Of a stretch of 64,000 bases of DNA, positions 18,662 through 27,373 are shown one piece after another. The first letter of the stretch is position 1, and each line of letters begins with the position of its first letter. Position numbers and translations under genes: made by a program. Source of the stretch: an uncultured Eubacterium sp. (GTDB lineage Bacteria > Bacillota > Clostridia > Lachnospirales > Lachnospiraceae); contig CAJUAU010000002.1 of assembly GCA_910584645.1 (NCBI GenBank), positions 62,001-126,000 of the forward strand, written 5' to 3'. The notes under the pieces are model-generated. The model saw only the letters and a list, made by a program, of their open reading frames with translations, searched no databases and was not told the origin of the DNA.

Positions 18662-19648
18662 TTATTTTAAGGTTGCATACATCACTGCTTTTATCGTATG
18701 CATCCGGTTTTCTGCCTCCTCAAATACCACGTCTGCATACTTTTCAAATACCTCATCGGTCACTTCCATTTCCGTGAGGCCGTATTTATCATGAATCTCT
18801 TTTCCAATCTTCGTCTTCAGATCATGGAAGGCCGGCAGACAATGCATAAATACTGCGGTCTCCTTTGCATTTGCCATCACTTTTGCATTGATCTGATAAG
18901 GAGAGAGGGCATGGATCCTCTCCTCCCACACCTCATCCGGTTCTCCCATGGAAACCCAGACGTCCGTGTAGAGTACATCCGCATCCTTCGTTCCCTCCAT
19001 CACGTCTTCTGTCAGCGTAATGGAAGCTCCGCTTTCCTTCGCATAATCCTGACACTGCGCCACCAGCTCTTTCTCAGGAAAATATTCCTTCGGCGCACAG
19101 GCTACAAAATCCATCCCCATTTTGGCGCAGGCGATCATAAGGGAATTCCCCATATTATAACGGGCATCTCCCATATAAACGAGTTTGATCCCCTTCAACG
19201 TCCCAAACTGCTCCCGGATGGTCAAAAGATCTGCCAGCATCTGGGTGGGATGATACTCATTGGTCAGTCCATTCCAAACCGGAACCCCGGCATACCGAGC
19301 CAGTTCCTCCACGATCTCCTGCCCGTATCCGCGGTATTCTATCCCGTCAAACATTCTGCCGAGCACCCGGGCGGTATCCGCGATGCTCTCTTTCTTTCCA
19401 ATCTGGGAACCCTGGGGATCCAGATATGTCACACCCATTCCCAGGTCATGGGCTGCCACCTCAAAAGAACAGCGGGTTCTGGTACTGGTCTTTTCAAAGA
19501 TCAGGGCAATATTTTTTCCCTCCAGCTCCCGGTGAGGGATGCCCCTGCGTTTTTTATCCTTCAATTCCTCTGACAGATCAAGAAAATATGTAATTTCCTC
19601 TGGTGTAAAATCCTTTAATGTCAAAAAGTTTTTCTCTTTTAAATTCAC
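18662..19648 (-). CDS. argF: Ornithine carbamoyltransferase
   Basis: Forms citrulline from ornithine and carbamoyl phosphate, 328 residues. It shows the carbamoyl-phosphate motif STRTRCSFE, EYHPTQMLADL, DVWVSMGEP and the ornithine-binding HCLPAFHD. The start is GTG at 19648 with AAGGAGGAAGAATC upstream. No arcA or arcC lies nearby, so a biosynthetic role is more likely than the arginine deiminase pathway, though both classes share these motifs. Confidence 0.94.
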   Translation of the reverse strand: MNLKEKNFLTLKDFTPEEITYFLDLSEELKDKKRRGIPHRELEGKNIALIFEKTSTRTRCSFEVAAHDLGMGVTYLDPQGSQIGKKESIADTARVLGRMFDGIEYRGYGQEIVEELARYAGVPVWNGLTNEYHPTQMLADLLTIREQFGTLKGIKLVYMGDARYNMGNSLMIACAKMGMDFVACAPKEYFPEKELVAQCQDYAKESGASITLTEDVMEGTKDADVLYTDVWVSMGEPDEVWEERIHALSPYQINAKVMANAKETAVFMHCLPAFHDLKTKIGKEIHDKYGLTEMEVTDEVFEKYADVVFEEAENRMHTIKAVMYATLK

Positions 19649-19688
19649 GATTCTTCCTCCTTATCCTATCTCAACGGCACCACGTCCA

Positions 19689-19737
19689 GTACAATGGATA
19701 TTAAGTTGTTTCATGTTAAACTTAGCATTCATTGTAC
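19689..19737. promoter_or_regulatory. Imperfect 49-bp palindrome upstream of argF
   Basis: GTACAATG (19689-19696) and CATTGTAC (19730-19737) are exact complements, and the inner TAAGTT/AACTTA continues the pairing. It lies about 40 bp upstream of the argF start and could be an operator, for example for ArgR, or an mRNA hairpin. Confidence 0.35.
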
Positions 19738-19748
19738 CAGGATGTATG

Positions 19749-19798
19749 AAAGAGGGTTTTCATCTGTCCTCCCCGGACAAAAGAATTCCCTCTTTTTA
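19749..19798. terminator. Terminator-like hairpin between argF and the SPFH gene
   Basis: AAAGAGGG (19749-19756) pairs with CCCTCTTT (19788-19795), with an inner TGTCC/GGACA stem. The T run is on the plus side; the minus transcript from the SPFH gene has only a short T tract. Confidence 0.5.
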
Positions 19799-19870
19799 TC
19801 CATTCTATGAAAGCCGGTCACGCTGCTGCTCCTGTCCGGCAGACAAAATACAGGATCATCTGCTGAATCC

Positions 19871-20827
19871 TCAGTTCTCCTTTACGCTTTCCACCAATGA
19901 TTTTGCAAGCCCTGCCACACCCTGGATCTCTGATGGAATAATGATCTTTGTAGCCTTTCCATCCGCTGCTTTCTCAAAAGCTTCCAGGCTCTTGATCGTA
20001 AGAACTCCCTGGGATGGCGCTGCTTCATTCAGATAACGAATACCCTCGGCAGTCGCCTTCTGTACTGTCTCGATGGCCTGGGCACGACCCTCTGCTTCAC
20101 GGATCATTGCTTCCCTCTTCGCCTCGGCGCGCAGGATCGCTGCTTCCTTCTCTGCCTCTGCTTCCAGGATCGCAGATTCTTTTTTACCCTCTGCCACGAG
20201 CACCGTAGACTTTTTCTCACCCTCTGCACGAAGAATCGACTCACGTCTCTCACGCTCCGCCTTCATCTGCTTCTCCATGGAATCCTGGATCTCTCTCGGC
20301 GGAATGATATTTTTCAACTCCACACGGTTAACCTTGATCCCCCAGGGGTCTGTAGCGATATCCAGACTGGATCTCATGTGGGTATTAATGGTCTCCCTCG
20401 ATGTCAATGTCTGGTCAAGTTCCAGATCTCCAATAATATTACGAAGTGTGGTAGCCGTCAGGTTTTCGATGGCCATGATCGGATTTTCCACTCCATAAGT
20501 AAAAAGCTTTGGATCTGTGATCTGGAAAAATACGACAGTATCGATCTGCATCGTTACATTATCCTTTGTGATCACCGGCTGCGGCGCAAAATCCATCACC
20601 TGTTCTTTCAGGTTGACTTTCCTTGCCACGCGGTCCAAAATAGGAAGTTTAAAATGAATGCCTACCGACCACGTCCCCAGATATCCTCCAAGACGCTCAA
20701 TAATATATGCGTGTGCCTGAGGCACAATATTAATGCACGATGCCAGTATGATCAGCACGATCACCACCAGAACAATACCGATCACCAGACCTCCACTGAT
20801 CTCAAATCCTGCTCCTGAATCTCCCAT
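19871..20827 (-). CDS. SPFH-domain stomatin-like membrane protein
   Basis: Membrane scaffold protein of the stomatin/flotillin superfamily, 318 residues. One N-terminal transmembrane helix (GLVIGIVLVVIVLIILASC), an SPFH/band-7 domain (about 35-200: VPQAHAYIIERLGGYLGTW, RNIIGDLELDQTLTSRE), then an Ala/Glu/Lys/Arg-rich coiled coil (about 200-265). It pairs with the NfeD-like gene immediately upstream on the same strand, the standard arrangement. The pair is thought to organise membrane domains or protein quality control; the specific role here is unknown. Confidence 0.92.
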   Translation of the reverse strand: MGDSGAGFEISGGLVIGIVLVVIVLIILASCINIVPQAHAYIIERLGGYLGTWSVGIHFKLPILDRVARKVNLKEQVMDFAPQPVITKDNVTMQIDTVVFFQITDPKLFTYGVENPIMAIENLTATTLRNIIGDLELDQTLTSRETINTHMRSSLDIATDPWGIKVNRVELKNIIPPREIQDSMEKQMKAERERRESILRAEGEKKSTVLVAEGKKESAILEAEAEKEAAILRAEAKREAMIREAEGRAQAIETVQKATAEGIRYLNEAAPSQGVLTIKSLEAFEKAADGKATKIIIPSEIQGVAGLAKSLVESVKEN

Positions 20828-20850
20828 AATCTTTCACCTGTTCCTTTCTT

Positions 20851-20874
20851 AAACCATATATGTACCTATGGTTT
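20851..20874. repeat. Short hairpin between nfeD-like and SPFH genes
   Basis: AAACCATA (20851-20858) and TATGGTTT (20867-20874) are perfect complements with an 8-bp loop and no T tract. It may be an mRNA processing or stability hairpin within the operon. Confidence 0.4.
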
Positions 20875-20893
20875 ACTTACGCCTGCGGCGCAG

Positions 20894-21316
20894 TTACTTT
20901 ACGATTAATTTTACACCCTGGACAGATACTACTGTAACCCGTCTTCCTTCTTCGATCAAACTTCCGTCCTCACTTCTGGCTGTCCAGTCCATACCATTTA
21001 ACTTAACTTCCCCTGTCGCCATCTCGTTGTTGATCAACTTGGAAACAACCGCCGTTTTGCCAACAACTTCCTCAATATTGGTCTTTTCCTTTTCCTTATT
21101 CAGATACTTGACAGCAAAAGGACGGCACAGGGCCATGGCTATCACGGATAACACGGCAAAAATACCAAGCTGTACCCATATTCCGTATCCCAGCCAGGAA
21201 ACGACTGCCGCACCAATGGCACCGATCCCAAACCAGATCGTCGTCAGCCCAAGAGTAGCGATCTCTATAACGATCATGACAGCGAGAATGATCAGCCACA
21301 CAATACTGGCACTCAT
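20894..21316 (-). CDS. NfeD-like membrane protein
   Basis: Short-form NfeD protein of 140 residues. Three or four transmembrane helices (SASIVWLIILAVMIVIEIATLGL onward) are followed by a C-terminal OB-fold (VVGKTAVVSKLINNEMATGEVKLNG). The start at 21316 has AGGAGG eight bases upstream; ATGs further upstream would add an unlikely extension into the methyltransferase end. It is the partner of the downstream stomatin-like gene, forming an NfeD/SPFH pair. Confidence 0.88.
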   Translation of the reverse strand: MSASIVWLIILAVMIVIEIATLGLTTIWFGIGAIGAAVVSWLGYGIWVQLGIFAVLSVIAMALCRPFAVKYLNKEKEKTNIEEVVGKTAVVSKLINNEMATGEVKLNGMDWTARSEDGSLIEEGRRVTVVSVQGVKLIVK

Positions 21317-21388
21317 ATTCATTGCCTCCTTTATTAGAAAATAAAATGATACCCCTTTTATTTTACTATATTTTTTTCTTTTATGCAA

Positions 21389-22177
21389 TTACTTTTTTAA
21401 TGTCTCCTGCTGCCGGTGTACTTCATACATAAGCAGGGCCGCTGAAACCGCAGCATTCAATGACTCCAGCTGCCCCTCCATGGGAATCTTCACTCCCACA
21501 TCAGCTTTCTCTGCAGTTTCCGGACAGAGCCCCCTGGCCTCATTTCCGATCAATAAACCTGTTTTTCCAAGGTAATTGGCATGAGTATAGCCCAGTTCGG
21601 CATCCAGTCTTGCCGCCGCTATCTGAAAACCTCGGCTCTGCAAATATTCTACTTCTGTAGGCATATTCTCTGTAATATAATAGGGCATCCGGTACAGCGC
21701 GCCCATCGTTGCGCGTACCACTTTCGGATTAAACAGGTCCACACAGCCCTTGGACAATACTACCCCGCTCATCCCGGCTCCCTCTGCCGTTCTCATAATG
21801 GTTCCCAGATTTCCTGGATCCTGGATATCCTCCAGACATACCAGCGCCGCTCCTTCCAGGATTTTTTCCCGGTCATATTCCGGCATGCGGACCACAGCAA
21901 GGACTCCCTGAGGGGCAGCAGTATCGGATAACTGCCGGAAAACAGCGTCAGACACCCATTCTATTTTCTCTTTTCCTATTGTATGGGATAACTTTGAAAA
22001 ATATTCTTCTCCCGCGGACTCTGCCACATACATGGCCTGAACAAGTCCATGAGCCAGCCCTTCCGCCGCCATTTTAAATCCTTCCGCAATAAAGACTCTT
22101 TCCTGCCTGCGGAACCGGGAACTTTTCTTCAGTTTCCCGATTCGTTTGGCCTGGGCATTATTCATACTTTCAATCAT
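21389..22177 (-). CDS. SpoU/TrmH-family RNA 2'-O-methyltransferase
   Basis: SAM-dependent RNA ribose methyltransferase, 262 residues. An N-terminal substrate-binding domain (NNAQAKRIGKLKKSSRFRRQ) precedes the knotted SPOUT domain with motif 1 IQDPGNLGTIMRTAEGAG, motif 2 LLIGNEARGL and motif 3 IPMEGQLESLNAAVSAALLMYE. This is the RlmB/TsnR-like group, probably acting on 23S rRNA; the target nucleotide cannot be read. It lies directly downstream of the ribosomal GTPase-nuclease fusion gene (19-nt gap), which suggests a shared transcript. Confidence 0.92.
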   Translation of the reverse strand: MIESMNNAQAKRIGKLKKSSRFRRQERVFIAEGFKMAAEGLAHGLVQAMYVAESAGEEYFSKLSHTIGKEKIEWVSDAVFRQLSDTAAPQGVLAVVRMPEYDREKILEGAALVCLEDIQDPGNLGTIMRTAEGAGMSGVVLSKGCVDLFNPKVVRATMGALYRMPYYITENMPTEVEYLQSRGFQIAAARLDAELGYTHANYLGKTGLLIGNEARGLCPETAEKADVGVKIPMEGQLESLNAAVSAALLMYEVHRQQETLKK

Positions 22178-22196
22178 TCGGCCTCTCTTCTTTCTA

Positions 22197-24779
22197 TCAT
22201 TTAGCTGGGAAGGAGCTTACCCTCTGAACTTCTTCCCGAAACGCGGCAGCTGACATTCTCGTCGCGCCATGTCCCAGAATGATCATCTGTTCCATGCCAT
22301 CGGAGGTCGCCACCCGCACCCGGTGTTTCCCGGCGATGCGCTTCGTTGTCTTTTCAATATACATATCTGCAGTTTCCGCCTCCCTGGTATATACGACACT
22401 GATATTATGAAACTGCTCCACGCTGCCGGGATTTCCTTTTACCTTATAAGCATCAAAAACAAGGATCAGATGACAGCCGGTATATCCCTGGTAATTGCAC
22501 ATAATATCCATCAGTTTCGTCCTCGCGGCATCCATGTTGACACGGGAGAGCTCTTTCAGGTCCTCCCAGGCAAATATAATATTGTAACCATCCACCAGCA
22601 CATACTCCTCCACCGGCTTTCTCTCCCGGATCTGTACCTTCTGTTTCTCTTCCTTTGCCCGGATCACCTTAGATCCGGCATCGGGTGCCTTAGGCTTCAC
22701 CGCACCGTAAGTCCTCTCAAAGATCGCCTGGAGTTCTTTTTCCTCAGCATAAAAATCCCTGGAATCCGCAGAAGGTTTTCCCTTTGTCCCCCTCGCCGGA
22801 TCCCGCTGCTGGTTTTCGCCGCCCTGTCTCCTGGCGGATGCCAGTACACTCTCCAGATGCATATGCTCCGGCACTTCATTCCATCTGACCACATAACCGG
22901 ATCCATGGGCGCAGAACACAGAGTCCGGTGTATTTTCCACATCTGCCTCCGCATCGTAGCCAATCTTCTCCCTGACTTCCGTTTCATTATGGCAGGGTTG
23001 ATAACCGGCAGGCATACAGCTCATATGCCCCCGCCCTTTTGTATAGGAGGCAAATTCTACCGGATAATCCTTCATGGCCGCCACCGGGCAGATTCCTGTC
23101 AGCACCGACATGCCCGCCTGTTCCGGCAGTACCTCAAACTCTCCGCTCATCCGCTTAATATCCGTCATGGCACGTCCGACATTTTCTGTGGGCAGTTCCA
23201 TCCTGAACTCATAGCAGGGCTCCAAAAGAACACTCTTGGCCTGCATCAGTCCCTGACGTACAGCCCGGTACGTCGCCTGCCGGAAATCCCCGCCCTCTGT
23301 GTGCTTGAGGTGGGCACGTCCTGCTGCCAGCGTGATCCTGATATCCGTGATGGGAGATCCGGTCAATACTCCTGCAAATTCTTTTTCTTTCAGATGAGTC
23401 ATCACCAGCCGCTGCCAGTTCAGATCCAGCTTGTCCTCGCTGCAGTCCGCCCCGATCACAATTCCACTTCCCGGCGGCAGCGGTTCCATCAGAAGATGCA
23501 CCTCCGCATAATGACGCAGCGGCTCAAAATGTCCCACTCCCTCCACTACGTCCTGTATAGTCTCCTTATAAAGAATGTTACCCTCTCCGAATTCTGCCTC
23601 CATCCCAAAACGTTCTGCAAGAATCTCCTTTAAAATTTCCAGCTGCACCTCTCCCATAGGCTGAATAAACATCTGCTGCAGTTTCTCGTCCCAGTACAGA
23701 TGCAGTTTGGGATCTTCCTCCTCCAGCTGGCGGAGTTTTCCTGCCGCCATCGTCATATCTGTACCCTCTGGAAATAAAATGGAATAACGAAGTACTGGCT
23801 CCAGCTGTTCCCCGGCAAGATCCGGTTCAGTTCCAAGTCCCTGCCCCGGATAGGTATGGCTCAATCCCGTCACCGCACAGATCTCTCCGGCTCCCACTTC
23901 ATCAGCAGTTTCGTACTTTTCTCCGGAATAGAGCCGGATCTGGTTTACTTTCTCCCCCTCTCCCAGCACCTCTTTCACCCGGAGATTCCCCCCTGTGATC
24001 TTTAAGTGGGTGAGCCGGCTGCCCTGGGCATCCCTGGATACCTTAAAAACCCTGGCACCAAATTCCCTTTTTCTTTCTACATATGTAGAGTATTTATGGA
24101 TTGTATCCAGCAGTTCTTTCGTTCCCTCCAGCCGCAGCGCTGACCCAAAACAACAGGGAAAGAGCTTTCTCTGAAAAATACGGGAACGCAGATCCTCTGG
24201 AAGATCCAGCGCGCCCCGGTCCAGATATTTCTCCAGGAGCTCCTCATCACACAGGGCAGCTTCTTCCATAAATTCCCTGGATCCTGTATCTGTGAAATCA
24301 ACACAGCCGGAGGAAAGCTTTAACTTCAGCTCCTCCATCAGCTGCTGCCTGTCTGTTCCAGGAAGGTCCATCTTATTTACAAATAAAAAAACAGGGATCT
24401 GATAATGCTCCAGGAGTTTCCACAGTGTCTCTGTGTGCCCCTGGACACCATCCGTCCCACTGACCACCAGCACCGCATAATCCAATACCTGCAGCGTCCT
24501 CTCCATCTCTGCGGAGAAATCCACATGCCCCGGCGTATCCAAAAGGGTGATCTCCGTATCTCCCCTGACCATTCTCGCCTGTTTGGAAAAGATCGTGATA
24601 CCCCTCTGACGTTCGTGGATATCCGTATCCAGAAAAGTATCCTGATGATCTACCCGGCCGGCTTTTCGTATTGCACCGCAGGCATAGAGCATCGCCTCTG
24701 ATAAGGTAGTCTTTCCCGCATCCACGTGGGCAAGCAGGGCGATACTGACATGTTTCGATGTTTTAGGCTTATCTCCCAT
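22197..24779 (-). CDS. Tet(M)-like ribosomal GTPase fused to a YacP/Rae1-type NYN endoribonuclease
   Basis: An 860-residue fusion. The first part is an EF-G/Tet(M)-like factor with G1 AHVDAGKTTL, G3 DTPGHVDF, G4 NKMD, then domains II-V (about 230-640). A charged linker leads to an NYN domain (about 726-860): YVLVDGYNII, LVFDAYK, TREAETADMYIEK, RVRVATSDGMEQ, GHGATRMSAAAFREEV. The Asp set matches YacP; B. subtilis Rae1 (YacP) cuts mRNA in the ribosomal A site. The loop where Tet(M) has the drug-displacing YYSPVST reads HLKHTEGGDF, so tetracycline resistance is doubtful. The start at 24779 (MGDKPKTSKHVSIALL) has AAGGGGA upstream. Inference: GTPase-guided mRNA cleavage on stalled ribosomes. Confidence 0.88.
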   Translation of the reverse strand: MGDKPKTSKHVSIALLAHVDAGKTTLSEAMLYACGAIRKAGRVDHQDTFLDTDIHERQRGITIFSKQARMVRGDTEITLLDTPGHVDFSAEMERTLQVLDYAVLVVSGTDGVQGHTETLWKLLEHYQIPVFLFVNKMDLPGTDRQQLMEELKLKLSSGCVDFTDTGSREFMEEAALCDEELLEKYLDRGALDLPEDLRSRIFQRKLFPCCFGSALRLEGTKELLDTIHKYSTYVERKREFGARVFKVSRDAQGSRLTHLKITGGNLRVKEVLGEGEKVNQIRLYSGEKYETADEVGAGEICAVTGLSHTYPGQGLGTEPDLAGEQLEPVLRYSILFPEGTDMTMAAGKLRQLEEEDPKLHLYWDEKLQQMFIQPMGEVQLEILKEILAERFGMEAEFGEGNILYKETIQDVVEGVGHFEPLRHYAEVHLLMEPLPPGSGIVIGADCSEDKLDLNWQRLVMTHLKEKEFAGVLTGSPITDIRITLAAGRAHLKHTEGGDFRQATYRAVRQGLMQAKSVLLEPCYEFRMELPTENVGRAMTDIKRMSGEFEVLPEQAGMSVLTGICPVAAMKDYPVEFASYTKGRGHMSCMPAGYQPCHNETEVREKIGYDAEADVENTPDSVFCAHGSGYVVRWNEVPEHMHLESVLASARRQGGENQQRDPARGTKGKPSADSRDFYAEEKELQAIFERTYGAVKPKAPDAGSKVIRAKEEKQKVQIRERKPVEEYVLVDGYNIIFAWEDLKELSRVNMDAARTKLMDIMCNYQGYTGCHLILVFDAYKVKGNPGSVEQFHNISVVYTREAETADMYIEKTTKRIAGKHRVRVATSDGMEQMIILGHGATRMSAAAFREEVQRVSSFPAK

Positions 24780-24875
24780 AAAAAATGTCCCCTTCCCAGC
24801 CCCGACAGCTTCCAGATCTGCGCGCTGTACTAGTGTGCTGTACCACTCACATTTCACTAAATAACCAGTCTGTCA

Positions 24876-25241
24876 TTAACTCATTTCCAGGATCTCCTGC
24901 TGCTTTTTCTTACTCAGGCCGCCCAATACCAGCTGATAAGATTTGTCCAGAAGATCTTTTACCAGATCATCAGGCACTTCTCCATCAGGTTTGATGGAAT
25001 TCCAATGTTTCTTATTCATATAATAGCCTGGAAGTATATCCTCATACTGTTCCCTTAAAAATTCACCTTCCACAGGATCCAGTTTTAGCGTAATATAATA
25101 TGGAACATCTTTCTCATCCAGACACAGCGCAGCAAACATCTTGCCTCCGATGTGATAACGAACCCAGTTCCAATTCTCCTGGAGATCTTTAGTCACCCCT
25201 TTTTTCCCCAGCAAATATTCATCCATCCACTCGTACTTCAT
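24876..25241 (-). CDS. MmcQ/YjbR-family protein
   Basis: Small cytosolic protein of 121 residues in the MmcQ/YjbR family (double-wing DNA-binding-like fold). Seen are WNWVRYHIGGKMFAALCLDE, PYYITLKLDPVEGEFLREQY, ILPGYYMNKKHWNSI and DLLDKSYQLVLGGLSKKKQ. The start at 25241 has GGAGG seven bases upstream; a longer reading frame extends into the SDR gene and is not supported. The function is not established for the family. Confidence 0.88.
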   Translation of the reverse strand: MKYEWMDEYLLGKKGVTKDLQENWNWVRYHIGGKMFAALCLDEKDVPYYITLKLDPVEGEFLREQYEDILPGYYMNKKHWNSIKPDGEVPDDLVKDLLDKSYQLVLGGLSKKKQQEILEMS

Positions 25242-25267
25242 ATGCATTCCTCCGTTTTCTCTTTCTT

Positions 25268-26074
25268 TCACATAGTATCCGGCACTTTCCTGCTCTCTTT
25301 TATCACATTGACATACATGGCAGCTTTCCGGGTCACCATCCTCGGAAACATCCGGGATAGCAGGCTTGCCGCTTTGGTCTGCCATCCATAATAAACCAGA
25401 GGTTTCCCTTTCATCATCCCCACATACCCGGCGCGGGCAACAGATGCCGCATCTGAGACATGCAGCAGTTTAAACATTCTGGAATCCTGAAGACCGGCAT
25501 TTTTCTCAAACCCGGTAGCCACTGGTCCTGGACAAAGCGCTGTCACAGTAACATGATAGGGTTTGAGTTCCTCCGAAAGCGCTTCCGAAAAGGAACGCAC
25601 AAAACTCTTGGAAGCATAATATACCGACATATAAGGCCCGGCACAAAAAGATGCCAGCGAAGACACATTCAGGATCTTCCCTTTCCTGTTTTTACGCATA
25701 TCCTCTCCAAATAGATGTGTCAAATGCATCAAAGCTGTGATATTCACTTGGATCATATTTTTATGCCGCTGCCATCCCGTATCAAAAAAGCAATTATGGT
25801 CACCAAACCCCACATTATTTACCAGGATCTGTACCCGCCAGCCCTGGGACTTCACAAAGCGGTATATATTCTCCGGTGCCTGATCTTCTGCCAGATCAGC
25901 GGAAATAATCTCCACATCTACCCTATAAGCGGACTCCAGAGCCCCTTGGATCTTTTTCAGCCGCCCTCTATTTCTTGCCACCAAGATCAGAGAACTTCCT
26001 CTCTCTGCAAAAACCTTTGCAAATTCCAGTCCGATACCACCAGTTGCACCAGTGATCAATGTATAAGCAGCCAT
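25268..26074 (-). CDS. Short-chain dehydrogenase/reductase
   Basis: Classical SDR oxidoreductase of 268 residues with a Rossmann fold: cofactor motif TGATGGIG, VARNR after beta-2 (suggesting NADP), NNVGFG, catalytic Ser in NVSSLASF and YYASK. A C-terminal hydrophobic region (AASLLSRMFPRMVTRKAAMYVNVIK) resembles DltE/YqjQ-like and steroid-type SDRs that associate with membranes. The start may be 26074 or the ATG two codons earlier at 26080. The substrate is unknown. Confidence 0.88.
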   Translation of the reverse strand: MAAYTLITGATGGIGLEFAKVFAERGSSLILVARNRGRLKKIQGALESAYRVDVEIISADLAEDQAPENIYRFVKSQGWRVQILVNNVGFGDHNCFFDTGWQRHKNMIQVNITALMHLTHLFGEDMRKNRKGKILNVSSLASFCAGPYMSVYYASKSFVRSFSEALSEELKPYHVTVTALCPGPVATGFEKNAGLQDSRMFKLLHVSDAASVARAGYVGMMKGKPLVYYGWQTKAASLLSRMFPRMVTRKAAMYVNVIKESRKVPDTM

Positions 26075-26153
26075 AAGCATTTTCCCCTTTCTCCATAAAA
26101 GCCAGGGCACACCCCATAAGCTTTAAAAATAATTTATTGTTTATCCCAATCAA

Positions 26154-26192
26154 AAGGAAAAAGGACAATGGCGCCGTCAGGCTAACCTGTCC
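26154..26192 (-). terminator. Terminator of the AI-2E-type permease gene, related to the palindromic element
   Basis: GGACA/TGTCC arms close a loop holding GGCGCC, followed on the minus strand by TTTTTCC. The permease stop TAG (26182-26184) lies inside. The bases GGACAATG and CCGTCAGGCTAAC match parts of the element at 52140-52216. Confidence 0.55.
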
Positions 26193-27303
26193 TCTTATCC
26201 ACATCTTCTTTCAGCAGCCGGTACACTGCAGAAGCCAGCGGTACAAAAAGCAGCATACCAGTGACTCCCATCACGCTTCCTCCCACTGTGACCGCCGCCA
26301 GCACCCAGATCCCCGGCAATCCTATAGAGGCCCCTACTACCCTGGGATAGATCAGCTGCCCTTCTAACTGCTGCAGGATCACCAGAAAGATCACAAACAC
26401 GACAGCTTGTATTGGTGATTCTGTGGCGATCATCAAAAAGCCCACCGCTCCGCCGATATAAGCTCCCGCCACCGGGATCAGTGCAGTAAAACCGATCAGT
26501 GCCCCGATCATGCCGGCGTAGGGCATGCGAAGCACCAGCAGTCCGATGGCACACAAGCTGCCCAGGATCACCGCTTCCAGACACTGCCCTACGATAAAGC
26601 TGTGAAAACTCTCATTGAATACTCCGAGAAAATAACGGATCTTTTCATATAGTCCATTTTTTATATAAGCTTTCGCCGTCCGTTTTATCTGGGACAATAT
26701 CTTTTTCTTTCCCGCCAGAAGATAGACAGAAAATATAATGCTCATAATAACATTAAAGGTCGTTGAAAAAGTTGCTGAAACCACACTCCCCACCAGCCCC
26801 ATCGCTCCTCCGAGGCTGCCCGCCATCCAGTCCGCGGCCCTTGTCACGATGCTCTGCCAGTCAATATTCCCATTTGCTGTTATTGTACCAAACTCTTTGA
26901 CAACCCCGCTCATTTCCTTATTGTTCTGCAGCATACCAGATATCTGATCCATGAATGGAGGGATCTTGGCGATAAGTACCTTGACACAATTGGTCAGTTC
27001 CGGCAGGATCAGACCTATGATCAAGGCGATGATCCCGATCAGGCTCAGATACGAAAGCAAAATACATACAATTGTTCTGCTCCTGTTTAAAAACCGGTTA
27101 TGGGTATGGGGAAAATAGACGCGCTCAAAAACACTCATCAGTATGTTAACCGCATAAGCCACCACAAATCCGAGGATCAGCGGCGATGCCGCGTGAAGGG
27201 CAAGTCCGATCCCCCCTGCGATCACAGACCAGTAATGGATAAATAAATAGACCGCAGCGACCGTGAGCCCCGCCCGGATACATGTCCTTGTATCCAATTT
27301 CAT
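26182..27303 (-). CDS. AI-2E family transporter (YdbI/PerM-like)
   Basis: Integral membrane protein of 373 residues with about eight helices and the family C-terminal motifs: GQCLEAVILGSLCAIGLLVLRMPYAGMIG, TALIPVAGAYIGG and LIYPRVVGASIGLPGIWVLAAV. Members include AI-2 exporters, Na+/H+ antiporters and proteins of unknown cargo, so no substrate is claimed. The start at 27303 (MKLDTRTC) follows GGAGGGATAAA; the ATG at 27333 lacks a site. Confidence 0.9.
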   Translation of the reverse strand: MKLDTRTCIRAGLTVAAVYLFIHYWSVIAGGIGLALHAASPLILGFVVAYAVNILMSVFERVYFPHTHNRFLNRSRTIVCILLSYLSLIGIIALIIGLILPELTNCVKVLIAKIPPFMDQISGMLQNNKEMSGVVKEFGTITANGNIDWQSIVTRAADWMAGSLGGAMGLVGSVVSATFSTTFNVIMSIIFSVYLLAGKKKILSQIKRTAKAYIKNGLYEKIRYFLGVFNESFHSFIVGQCLEAVILGSLCAIGLLVLRMPYAGMIGALIGFTALIPVAGAYIGGAVGFLMIATESPIQAVVFVIFLVILQQLEGQLIYPRVVGASIGLPGIWVLAAVTVGGSVMGVTGMLLFVPLASAVYRLLKEDVDKRTG

Positions 27304-27373
27304 TTTATCCCTCCATTCCCCTAAACTGCGCATCAGATTCCATGAATTTCTGCCTTCGTAATGCGCCGAAGTA

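Noticed and set aside
22269..23633. 454-codon plus-strand open frame opposite the GTPase-nuclease fusion
   Set aside because: Antisense shadow of a strong coding frame, with His/Arg-rich composition and no homology-like motifs.
22197..24779. Tetracycline resistance gene of the tet(M) class
   Set aside because: The drug-displacing loop is not conserved and the C-terminus is replaced by an NYN nuclease, so resistance is not supported by sequence.
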